Source: a virus
IMG/VR virus record: IMGVR_UViG_3300007522_000035
Location: 1 to 37,325 of that record
Reading direction: 5' to 3' (one strand)
DNA length: 37,325 nt
A program made the position numbers and the translations under genes. Under the pieces are notes generated by a model. The model searched no databases. It was not told where the DNA came from and saw nothing but the letters and a program-made list of their open reading frames with translations. Shown one piece after another: positions 14,895 through 21,120 of this stretch; within the stretch, counting starts at the first letter, position 1, and every line of letters starts with the position of its first letter.

Positions 14895-14896
14895 TT

Positions 14897-15157
14897 CTAA
14901 ATTCCTTCTACGACAGAAACAGTAAGACCCTGCTGAACCATTTTTGCCAGGTACCCATCGAGATGTTGGTACGGGAACGCGGCCATTGGAACTAATTCCT
15001 CCCGGCCTTTGGTTCGCACAATCAGAGTCAAGCCTAGCAACGCGGAAACTTTTGTCGCATCGTCGTAAAACAACTGGTAAAAGTCGCCGACCTTGAACAG
15101 CAGTGTTTGCGATGGGTCTTCTTTTTTTAGCCGCTTGTATTTGTCGAAGATATTCAT
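14897..15157 (-). CDS. Stand-alone MutS domain-I (mismatch-recognition domain) protein
   Basis: 86 aa from ATG 15157. The whole protein corresponds to the N-terminal domain of MutS: KYKRLKKEDP, LLFKVGDFYQLFYDDA (residues 20-34), LLGLTLIVRTKGREELVPMAAFPYQHLDGYLAKMV and a closing TVSVVEGI. MutS uses Phe-x-Glu in GDFYELF to stack on and contact mismatches; here the Phe (26) is kept but the Glu is Gln28. There is no clamp or ATPase domain, so it cannot do normal mismatch repair. Isolated domains of this type are known in phage and plasmid proteins, without a clear function. Confidence 0.75.
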   Translation of the reverse strand: MNIFDKYKRLKKEDPSQTLLFKVGDFYQLFYDDATKVSALLGLTLIVRTKGREELVPMAAFPYQHLDGYLAKMVQQGLTVSVVEGI

Positions 15158-15197
15158 TTTGTGCCCCGTTTGAAAAAATAAAAAAGCCACCAAGCAC

Positions 15198-15226
15198 AAT
15201 CTAACGACACACAAACCATTCGTCAA
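15198..15226 (-). promoter_or_regulatory. Probable sigma70-type promoter for the MutS-domain gene and downstream genes
   Basis: On the minus strand TTGACG and TAGATT are separated by 17 nt, in the short gap after the primase-polymerase stop. The ACTATTGAC context also occurs in the triplicated promoters at 25.2-26.0 kb. It would start a transcript about 35 nt before the MutS-domain ATG. Confidence 0.45.
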
Positions 15227-15229
15227 TAG

Positions 15230-17008
15230 TTATTCTATAATTTCTTTAAGGAACCATCTGCCTGCTCCTGCGCCGTTTTTGACGCTCTCCTTTTTCATGC
15301 CCATTTGCTCGAAGCATTCGCTGATTGTGCGTGTCGCTATGCCGGTGCCGAATGATGCTCTGTATCGTCGATTCACCTCGTCCAACTTGACCTGCATATT
15401 GATTTTTCCGTCGAGCATGTAGTAGCCGGTCTGTGTGTCTTCGGGCATTTTTATATTCGTGATACCGCCTCCGCCGAGTGCCATCTTCAGGCGTCCCTCT
15501 ATTTTTTTGCCGTGTTGTTCGACGTACTCGACTCCGGTCAGGATCTCGGCGATGTTCCCGCACATCGCAGACACGATGTCCTCGACCTGCTCCTGCAGGC
15601 CGCCGTCTATCTTCGCTTTGACTCCAGCGGAGGTCATCAGGTACTCTTTCAGGCCGCGTGTGATCCCGTTCTTCCGTGCTTTGTCGTTGTTCCGGCCTTC
15701 CCAGATCCCGAGCCAGTCCCAGAGCGGGAATGTGCGCAGAAGCGTGAATTCGCCTTCGGTCTCTGCCTGTATCCGGCGACCGACTGCTTCAGCGCGGCTC
15801 AGATCCAGCAGCTTCAGTGTGATCGGCTTGTCGAAGCCAGGGATGCTCAGTTCGACGATTTCTTCATCTGCGTGTGTGATGTAGGACAGCGACCAGTCGC
15901 ACGCCCACTGGTCGATGCGGTCAGGGGCCATCTGCGTCGGCGCGTGTTCGGGGTCGATGAGCAGGTGAATGCCGTGCTTGTGGAGCCAGTTGCCGAAGGT
16001 GTCGCGAGTCTCGACAGAGACTTCTTCGTCCGCTAACTTTAGGTCCGGTTCCGGCCTATACACCAGCGACAGTTTCTCTTCCAGCTCCCGCTGGAACTCT
16101 CCCAGCATGTACGCCTGCGATGACTGAAACAGAACCTGCAGTTCCGCATCGCTCTTCGGTGGGTCGCAGACAGCTTTGTTCGCGCCGAATAGCCACATCC
16201 AGACTTGATCTGCTGCCTCCTGTTCCTGAATCTCGTTGATGCCCCAGGTGTTGAACGCGATCCGCCACAGATGATTCGCGTAGATCAGCAGGCTGTGGTG
16301 CCGCGCGCCGGGACCGATCATGCCTTGCGGACTTTTGAACTTGTGCGGATCTGTGGACGAGGTGCCCTTCGGTCCTTTGGCGACGGTTGCGACATGCTCC
16401 TCGTTCAGGAACGCGACGATGTGATTCGGCAGCGGAATGATCGGTATGTCTTCGAGTCCTTTGCCTTCAATCCAGTCGTACGTGGCCCCTGAATAATGCA
16501 CTGACGGAGGCGCGACAGACTGCGTTGCTTTCGATCCGCCGCCGAACCGGAACTCCAGCCCGTTTATCGTCATGTTCGCTGTGTCAGGCAGGTTCGGAGT
16601 CCAGCGATACAGACGGTGGATGCTCTTCCCGGACGAATAACACGGCGAAGGGAAGCCGTCCAGGAGGATATCTGCGAACGCTCGACCTTCAGGACTGTCG
16701 TCTTCAATGTCGATGATCGCCTGATCTGCCGGGATGCCGTGGCAGATACCCAGTATGATCCCTACGTTCCAGCCAGCGTTGGACCAGCGATGCTCAATGA
16801 CTTCTGTGTCGTCAGTGCTGGACTTGCCCCAGTCCTTCTCAACAGGATGCTTACCAACAGATGTATTGGGCTTTGTGGCATCCACGAAGCATGTTGGTGA
16901 TCCACACGAGCATGTGGTCGGATTGGTAGAAAAGATCGGATAATGCAGGCGTACCGGATACATTCCGAAACTCGCCAGAGCCAAAACATCCTGAACTACG
17001 ACTGACAC
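15230..17008 (-). CDS. Bifunctional primase-polymerase (AEP PrimPol family)
   Basis: 592 aa, GTG start seven bases after AAGGAG. The N-terminal ~200 residues match phage/plasmid PrimPol: Cys cluster CSCGSPTC (33-40), GKHPVEKDW (52-60), an acidic metal-binding strand IIDIEDDSPEGRAF (98-111), SSGKSIHRLYRW (125-136) and the FRFGGGSKATQSVAPPSVH stretch. Around residue 235 the RHHSLL...PPKSDAEL segment fits the helical primase C-terminal module. No Walker A is visible in the remaining C-terminus, so the helicase role must fall to a separate protein. First gene of the minus-strand replication operon. Confidence 0.85.
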   Translation of the reverse strand: MSVVVQDVLALASFGMYPVRLHYPIFSTNPTTCSCGSPTCFVDATKPNTSVGKHPVEKDWGKSSTDDTEVIEHRWSNAGWNVGIILGICHGIPADQAIIDIEDDSPEGRAFADILLDGFPSPCYSSGKSIHRLYRWTPNLPDTANMTINGLEFRFGGGSKATQSVAPPSVHYSGATYDWIEGKGLEDIPIIPLPNHIVAFLNEEHVATVAKGPKGTSSTDPHKFKSPQGMIGPGARHHSLLIYANHLWRIAFNTWGINEIQEQEAADQVWMWLFGANKAVCDPPKSDAELQVLFQSSQAYMLGEFQRELEEKLSLVYRPEPDLKLADEEVSVETRDTFGNWLHKHGIHLLIDPEHAPTQMAPDRIDQWACDWSLSYITHADEEIVELSIPGFDKPITLKLLDLSRAEAVGRRIQAETEGEFTLLRTFPLWDWLGIWEGRNNDKARKNGITRGLKEYLMTSAGVKAKIDGGLQEQVEDIVSAMCGNIAEILTGVEYVEQHGKKIEGRLKMALGGGGITNIKMPEDTQTGYYMLDGKINMQVKLDEVNRRYRASFGTGIATRTISECFEQMGMKKESVKNGAGAGRWFLKEIIE

Positions 17009-17152
17009 TGGCGCGTACTCCTTCGGCTATAAAATACAGGGACCGGGGCCAAGAGTAACCATCCGAGCGAAATGATTCAAGGTTGTCTCTGAGAAATAAC
17101 GATATTTGTATTGTAGTTATTCTATGTTTGTGCTTACCATATAGGGGTGGTC
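17009..17152. promoter_or_regulatory. Divergent control region between the two early operons
   Basis: The 144 bp separate the minus-strand primase-polymerase from the first plus-strand small gene, so promoters for both early transcripts are expected here. It is AT-rich around 17094-17140 and holds an imperfect inverted repeat AATAAC...GTTATT (about 17095-17121), a possible operator. The TAGTTATTCT string in it recurs near 15228 and 25902. I cannot fix -10/-35 boxes confidently. Confidence 0.4.
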
Positions 17153-17251
17153 ATGTTGGAATACTTCGTAATTTCGTGTTTTAGTGTTTCAATGCTGATC
17201 TTTGGTTTGAATTTCTGGGATTGCTGGATGCTGATAAGGGAGAATCGATGA
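17153..17251 (+). CDS. 32-aa single-pass membrane peptide
   Basis: An ATG at 17153 opens a 32-codon frame whose product is almost all one hydrophobic helix (EYFVISCFSVSMLIFGLNFW) with a short charged tail (LIRENR). GGGG lies about six bases upstream, and its stop overlaps the next start as ATGA, the standard coupling in this operon. First gene of the plus-strand early block. Tiny phage membrane peptides often act on host envelope or protease targets, but nothing specific can be said. Confidence 0.55.
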   Translation: MLEYFVISCFSVSMLIFGLNFWDCWMLIRENR

Positions 17252-17574
17252 CTGAACATACACCGGGACCGTGGGTGATGAACTACAGGGGCACGATTGG
17301 CCATATAAAAAGCATTGCTGATATACGTTCAGGATTGTCGCCAACTGTTACTAAGTTCGGCGAAGGCTTTAGTGCCAATTCGATCAGCCATGAAGAGTCG
17401 CTGGCAAACGCTCGACTGATCGCGGCGGCTCCGGAGTTACTGGCGGCGATGAAGCAGTGCCTGCAATTAATCGAGCACATTGAGGCGCAGCACTTTCGCA
17501 ATTTTGATGCGGGTAATGTCGCCCGCGATGCAATTCAGAAAGCAACTGGCGTCAGGCCACCGGAGGTCGTGTGA
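17248..17574 (+). CDS. Phage protein with TPGPW / ANARLIAAAPELL motifs
   Basis: 108 aa from ATG 17248, four bases after AAGGGAG. It begins MTEHTPGPWVMN and contains ANARLIAAAPELLAAM (about residues 59-74), the signature of a widespread family of small phage early proteins (Ea22-like neighbourhood) of unknown function. The ORF could extend nine codons to a TTG, but that would overlap the membrane peptide. Confidence 0.75.
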   Translation: MTEHTPGPWVMNYRGTIGHIKSIADIRSGLSPTVTKFGEGFSANSISHEESLANARLIAAAPELLAAMKQCLQLIEHIEAQHFRNFDAGNVARDAIQKATGVRPPEVV

Positions 17575-17813
17575 TGACTGAAAAGACGAGACTGCATTTT
17601 ACGGAACTCATAATCCTCGCGATCAGCGATGAGATGAAAAACAAAGAAGACAAAATCAAGTGCATCGAAGCGCTGCTGCTCGTGGCGGCCGCGACGACAA
17701 ACGCGATTTCACCTTTCACTGTGGGGTTTTCTGCGGCGCACGCCGAAGTGTGCGCCACTGAAATGAAAGCGATACTCTGGAGAGCCTTTGGCTTGGAAGG
17801 GGGGAACATATGA
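17574..17813 (+). CDS. Helical hypothetical protein, 79 aa
   Basis: A small mostly helical protein (TEKTRLHFTELIILAISDEMKNKEDKIKCIEALLLVAAATTN). GGAGG precedes the ATG at 17574; a GTG directly before it is in frame. Its stop overlaps the next ATG (ATGA). No family recognised. Confidence 0.6.
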   Translation: MTEKTRLHFTELIILAISDEMKNKEDKIKCIEALLLVAAATTNAISPFTVGFSAAHAEVCATEMKAILWRAFGLEGGNI

Positions 17814-18067
17814 TGCAGATTCGTGTCGTGCATATCTGCCCGGAAAACGATTGGATTGACCACTCGACCGATATGGAAAACGGACTGTGCGTCTGCAGAC
17901 CAACGGTTGAGATCGAGCAGGGACGTGCCATCATGTGCATGATCATCAAGCATCGTCGCGTTGATCCTGAGTGTGATGTGCCGGTGCGGTTCTGGTCGAG
18001 GCGCAGGGTTATTCGTTTCGCTGTGTTGGCGGTGGTTTTTGTGGTGTGGAGGGTGTTGTTCTTATGA
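17810..18067 (+). CDS. Small protein with C-terminal membrane segment, 85 aa
   Basis: 85 aa. The first 65 residues are soluble with several Cys (VHICPENDW, CVCRP), and residues 69-85 form a hydrophobic segment (RFAVLAVVFVVWRVLFL) at the extreme C-terminus, a tail-anchor-like layout. Two consecutive ATG codons follow a GGGGGG stretch. Coupled to both neighbours by ATGA overlaps. Function unknown. Confidence 0.6.
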   Translation: MMQIRVVHICPENDWIDHSTDMENGLCVCRPTVEIEQGRAIMCMIIKHRRVDPECDVPVRFWSRRRVIRFAVLAVVFVVWRVLFL

Positions 18068-18309
18068 ATACGATCGAAAATTTATGGCTTAAATTCGCGA
18101 TGATGGTCATCCCGAATGTAAAAACCGACACAATTCAGTATCGCGAGATGAAGAAAGCGTTCTTCAGTGGTGTCTGGTCAATGTTCCAAGTCGTGGCAGT
18201 CATTGGAGAGCCTGATGTTACTCAGGAACAAGCTGTCGGTGTTCTGGAGATGATCAAGCATGAGTGCGTGAGTTTTCAGTCGAACATGGAACATGCGGAT
18301 AAGAACTGA
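18064..18309 (+). CDS. Hypothetical protein, 81 aa
   Basis: 81 aa from ATG 18064 (MNTIENLWLKFAMMVIPNVKTDTIQYREMKKAFFSG). Similar 'Y.EMKraFFaG' helices occur in small phage early proteins that I cannot name. The start overlaps the previous stop (ATGA), and a GGAGGG lies 12 bases upstream; the frame also opens at GTG 18046. Confidence 0.6.
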   Translation: MNTIENLWLKFAMMVIPNVKTDTIQYREMKKAFFSGVWSMFQVVAVIGEPDVTQEQAVGVLEMIKHECVSFQSNMEHADKN

Positions 18310-18515
18310 TGCTCGATACCAGCGGATGGGTCGTCGAATTGGAACGCGATGTGTGGCTGCTGAACTCAGATCCGTACGATCCGAGCCGATGCACTAAGCT
18401 GCAGAACGCAACTCGATGGCCAACAGAGAAAGCGGCGAAGCGGGCGATGAACCGCGTCAGGAATTACTGTCACCGGAAGTTTCATGGGTTTAAGATTTAC
18501 AGGGTGGAGGAATGA
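18309..18515 (+). CDS. Hypothetical basic protein, 68 aa
   Basis: A 68-aa basic protein (MLDTSGWVVELERDVWLLNSDPYDPSRCTKLQNATRW...AKRAMNRVRNYCHRKFHGFKIYRVEE). A short beta-hairpin then a basic helix, as in small phage proteins of the 'A...R.y..fp.A.I..v' type. TGATG overlap with the previous gene. Function unknown. Confidence 0.6.
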   Translation: MLDTSGWVVELERDVWLLNSDPYDPSRCTKLQNATRWPTEKAAKRAMNRVRNYCHRKFHGFKIYRVEE

Positions 18516-18706
18516 TGTTTAGTGACAAAATAGCGATGGATCTACTGGACGGCGTCGAAACGATGCAGGACTTCTTCGAGCATTTCAAATGGCCGCATGA
18601 TGAGCGGCATGTGGCGAGGGCGCAGGAGATCATGGACTGGAAGCGTGACGTGCTGGAGCAATGGCAACAGGAATGGATGGAAGAGATGAAGAACGATGGC
18701 GATTGA
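18512..18706 (+). CDS. Acidic helical protein, 64 aa
   Basis: A 64-aa helical protein rich in Asp, Glu and Trp (EQWQQEWMEEMKNDGD at the C-terminus). Two consecutive ATGs follow GGAGG; the second (18515) has the better spacing. It overlaps the next gene by 11 nt. Function unknown. Confidence 0.55.
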   Translation: MMFSDKIAMDLLDGVETMQDFFEHFKWPHDERHVARAQEIMDWKRDVLEQWQQEWMEEMKNDGD

Positions 18707-18875
18707 TGAACAGTGCGAAGGCGGCATGGTCCCGGCAGAGAACGGGAAGTCTGCGGCTGAATGGTGCTCATTGCACGCTCAGTCATCGCTGCGTCTTGCG
18801 AAGGCAGAGGCACTGCTGAGGCGTGCGTACGAGGCGAGGCAGAAGTGGCACTGGGAGGAAGGGCAGCCTTCATGA
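18696..18875 (+). CDS. Hypothetical protein, 59 aa
   Basis: An ATG at 18696 opens a 59-codon frame (MAIDEQCEGGMVPAENGK...) ending at TGA 18873-18875. The second half is a basic amphipathic helix (SLRLAKAEALLRRAYEARQKWHW). It fills the otherwise empty gap between two accepted genes and keeps the overlap style of the operon. Function unknown. Confidence 0.55.
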   Translation: MAIDEQCEGGMVPAENGKSAAEWCSLHAQSSLRLAKAEALLRRAYEARQKWHWEEGQPS

Positions 18876-18912
18876 GTATGACGCCCGTTTGGAGGTTTAC
18901 GGAGGTTGAAAC

Positions 18913-19128
18913 ATGGCTAAATGCGAGCTGACTCTATTTGTGAAAATTGAGCGAACGAAATACACCGTGACATTCGTACCCGGCGAAAGCGCTGCAGAGA
19001 TCATCAAGGCGTTGCGTGATGTGCCTTTAGGCGCAACTGTGGATGAGGCTCACACGAATGAACTGGGTGTAACGACACTTGTTTTTAATCACGAGATGCG
19101 GTCACCCGTCCCTGTTTTTAAGGCTTAA
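18913..19128 (+). CDS. Hypothetical protein, 71 aa
   Basis: A 71-aa beta-alpha-beta-type small protein (KCELTLFVKIERTKYTVTFVPGESAAEIIKALRDVPLGATVDEA). GGAGG lies eight bases before the ATG. Function unknown. Confidence 0.65.
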   Translation: MAKCELTLFVKIERTKYTVTFVPGESAAEIIKALRDVPLGATVDEAHTNELGVTTLVFNHEMRSPVPVFKA

Positions 19129-19130
19129 TA

Positions 19131-19361
19131 ATGATTCGTGCGAATCGTCAGACCGTACATTTATCGGATCATGCGGTAGCGCTTAGCAAGGATCTTCAGA
19201 TCGAGTTGGGCTGCGAGTCGATATCTGAGCTGATCGAGTGGCTGATTCTCTGCCAGCGACATTCCGTGGTCGATGCGCGAGCCCTGCTGGGTAAGCGGAG
19301 TAAGCGCGGGCGGCGATGGCCGGATGAAGGATCTGGTGTTGTGAATGGACTCGGTGAGTGA
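19131..19361 (+). CDS. Hypothetical protein, possible ribbon-helix-helix type
   Basis: 76 aa. The N-terminus (RQTVHLSDHAVALSKDLQIELGCESISELIEWLILCQRHS) has the strand then two-helix order seen in ribbon-helix-helix DNA-binding proteins, and the C-terminal part is basic (GKRSKRGRRWP). A small DNA-binding regulator is therefore possible. AAGG lies seven bases before the ATG. It is the last gene before a terminator. Confidence 0.5.
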   Translation: MIRANRQTVHLSDHAVALSKDLQIELGCESISELIEWLILCQRHSVVDARALLGKRSKRGRRWPDEGSGVVNGLGE

Positions 19362-19377
19362 TAGAATGCGGGCTGAA

Positions 19378-19433
19378 CGAGGTACGATCTCGGTCACTAA
19401 ACGAAAAATATCGGGGTAAAACCCGATCACTAA
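19378..19433 (+). ncRNA. Paired small hairpins, each followed by TCACTAA
   Basis: Two hairpins, CGAG-loop-CTCG (19378-19392) and ATCGGG-loop-CCCGAT (19410-19427), are each followed by TCACTAA, and the strong terminator comes next. A comparable pair precedes the terminator of the other HNH gene near 31.3-31.4 kb. This could be a conserved structured leader belonging to the HNH elements. Confidence 0.4.
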
Positions 19434-19434
19434 G

Positions 19435-19477
19435 CCGTCATTGTGGGAATCGTACTCCCATGATGGCGGTTTTTTTG
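19435..19477 (+). terminator. Strong intrinsic terminator before the NUMOD4/HNH gene
   Basis: A 14-bp stem (three G-U pairs) from 19435-19448 with 19456-19469 and a 7-nt loop, followed by eight T residues. It ends the 17-19 kb early operon 13 nt before the HNH gene's start codon, so that gene needs readthrough or its own promoter. Confidence 0.85.
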
Positions 19478-19489
19478 TGGAGTTTTGTT

Positions 19490-20023
19490 ATGAGTGATGA
19501 TGAAGAATACCCTGAGTTCAAAGATCTCGAAGCCTGGCCGGGGTATCGCGTCGGCCGCGATGGCTCGGTGTGGAGCCGCAAGAAGAATGATGAGTGGCGC
19601 AAAATGACACTCAGCACGAATATGAGCGGGCACATTATCGTCGGGCTCACGAAGGACAAGAAGATCTTCAGGCTCAATGTCGGCGTGCTTGTTATCACTG
19701 CTTTCAGAGGGGTCGCGTATCACAAGAATGATTATGTTTGCCTGCACTCGAATGGATTGCTCGAAGACTGCACAATCGACAATCTGATGTGGGGGTCGCT
19801 CTTTGATGCCCAGGAAATCAGAGAGGAACATAGTCTCGACAGGAAAACCCTGAAGAAGTCTGCCATAAAACTCACTGCTGACGATATTCTCGACATCCGG
19901 CTGAGATACGGCAGGGAACGGCAAAGCTACTTCTACATCGGCCGACAATACGGAATCACCGCTAAACAGGTAGTGAAGATCCTTAAAGAAAATAGATTCA
20001 TTCGACTTCCGGAGGAAACGTGA
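19490..20023 (+). CDS. NUMOD4-containing HNH homing-endonuclease-like protein
   Basis: 177 aa from ATG 19490, after GGAG. Residues 9-33 (EFKDLEAWPGYRVGRDGSVWSRK) are a NUMOD4 module. VCLHSNGLLEDCTIDNLMWGS (83-103) matches the second half of the HNH fold with His86 and Asn98, but the first His, expected in a VHRLVA.AF-type strand, is missing (RLNVGVLVITAF). The C-terminus (LTADDILDIRLRYG...GRQYGITAKQVVKIL) is a helix-turn-helix module. Nicking activity is uncertain; probably a free-standing homing element. It overlaps the PAPS-reductase-like start. Confidence 0.75.
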   Translation: MSDDEEYPEFKDLEAWPGYRVGRDGSVWSRKKNDEWRKMTLSTNMSGHIIVGLTKDKKIFRLNVGVLVITAFRGVAYHKNDYVCLHSNGLLEDCTIDNLMWGSLFDAQEIREEHSLDRKTLKKSAIKLTADDILDIRLRYGRERQSYFYIGRQYGITAKQVVKILKENRFIRLPEET

Positions 20024-21093
20024 TGAAAAAACAACTAACGTTTGAGGAATTCGGTAACGTCCAGTTCGACTGGCATAATCCAGAGCACACTGAGAACAAC
20101 CTGTGGGGACTGGATTGTGAGTTCATTGAACTGGATCAGCCTTCGAATTGGCAGTCTAAAGTAAAAACCGATGAAGAAAAAGAAGAGATGTCCAGGAGGG
20201 GTTGCGCTCGCGAGGCCGGTATGCGATGTGACTACGCCAATAAACTCGACTTCGCCATCCGCTGCATAAAAAAAGCGTTTCAGAGACTTCCGAAAGAGAA
20301 GTGGTGTCTTTCATGGTCGGCAGGAAATGACAGCACGGCACTCAGTGCGATCTTTCGATTCAAGATCAAAGAGAAGATCCACCATGTGATGTCAAACACT
20401 CGTCTGGAGTACCCAGAGACGATCAGGAACATGCATAAATACAAAGCTGTGCTGAATGCGGAGGGCGTGCCGCTTACCATCGCTTACCCTGACAAGAAAC
20501 CAATGCAGGTCTGGCAGGAAGACGGAATCCCTCTGTTCAGCAAAGAACTTGCCAGCAAGTACCGTCAATGGGTAAGCACAGGCAATGACAATCACTTGAA
20601 GCGGGTTCCTGATTATCTGCACGAGCCGTTCAGGAAACTACGAGACGCAGGCATCATGCTGACAGATAAGTGCTGCGATGAACTGAAAAAGAAGCCGATG
20701 AGGAAGATTCACAAGCAGTTCGGATTTGAAGGCAGTTTCACTGGTGTCAGGGCGTCTGAAAGTCAGGCCAGGAAGCTCGCTTACATGCAACGAGGTGCTC
20801 TGTACAACTCAACACGTAACCGTCAGTGGATATGCAATCCACTAATTCATTGGTCCGAAGAAGACGTCCAGAGGCTTCTGAAGTCCTACGGGATCGAACT
20901 TGAGCGTCCAGGAAACGGACAAGGCAGGTCAGGTTGCGTGAACTGCGGGTTCGGATGCCACATTGCACAGAAAAACGGGGAGAAAAATTCTCTCCAGATG
21001 CTGCATGAAAACAACCCTCAAATGTGGAACAGAACTATGTTCGACTGGAAGTTTAAGGAGGCTTGCGATGTGGCCGGTGTGAAGACGGAATGA
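20023..21093 (+). CDS. PAPS-reductase-family (PP-loop ATPase) protein
   Basis: 356 aa. The PP-loop is CLSWSAGNDSTAL (about residues 95-107), an SxGxDS-type adenylating motif; then VMSNTRLEYPETIRNMHKY, TGVRASESQARKLAYMQRG, and near the C-terminus GCVNCGFGCH, which could hold a metal or Fe-S centre. Members activate substrates by adenylation; relatives include sulfate reductases and DndC of DNA phosphorothioation. Many phages carry such a gene without known function. Start ATG 20023 follows GGAGG by seven bases. A role in sulfur or DNA modification is inference. Confidence 0.8.
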   Translation: MKKQLTFEEFGNVQFDWHNPEHTENNLWGLDCEFIELDQPSNWQSKVKTDEEKEEMSRRGCAREAGMRCDYANKLDFAIRCIKKAFQRLPKEKWCLSWSAGNDSTALSAIFRFKIKEKIHHVMSNTRLEYPETIRNMHKYKAVLNAEGVPLTIAYPDKKPMQVWQEDGIPLFSKELASKYRQWVSTGNDNHLKRVPDYLHEPFRKLRDAGIMLTDKCCDELKKKPMRKIHKQFGFEGSFTGVRASESQARKLAYMQRGALYNSTRNRQWICNPLIHWSEEDVQRLLKSYGIELERPGNGQGRSGCVNCGFGCHIAQKNGEKNSLQMLHENNPQMWNRTMFDWKFKEACDVAGVKTE

Positions 21094-21120
21094 AGACCAT
21101 TGACGAAGTAGGAGATTAAA

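Noticed and set aside
14895-15197. Extension of the 84-aa gene upstream over the MutS-domain gene
   Set aside because: That part is an out-of-frame reading of the clearly MutS-like sequence; the ATG at 14894 has its own AAGGA site.
18872-18931. 19-codon frame MSMTPVWRFTEVETWLNAS
   Set aside because: Too short, overlaps the next gene's start and ribosome site, and has no site of its own; probably untranslated spacer.
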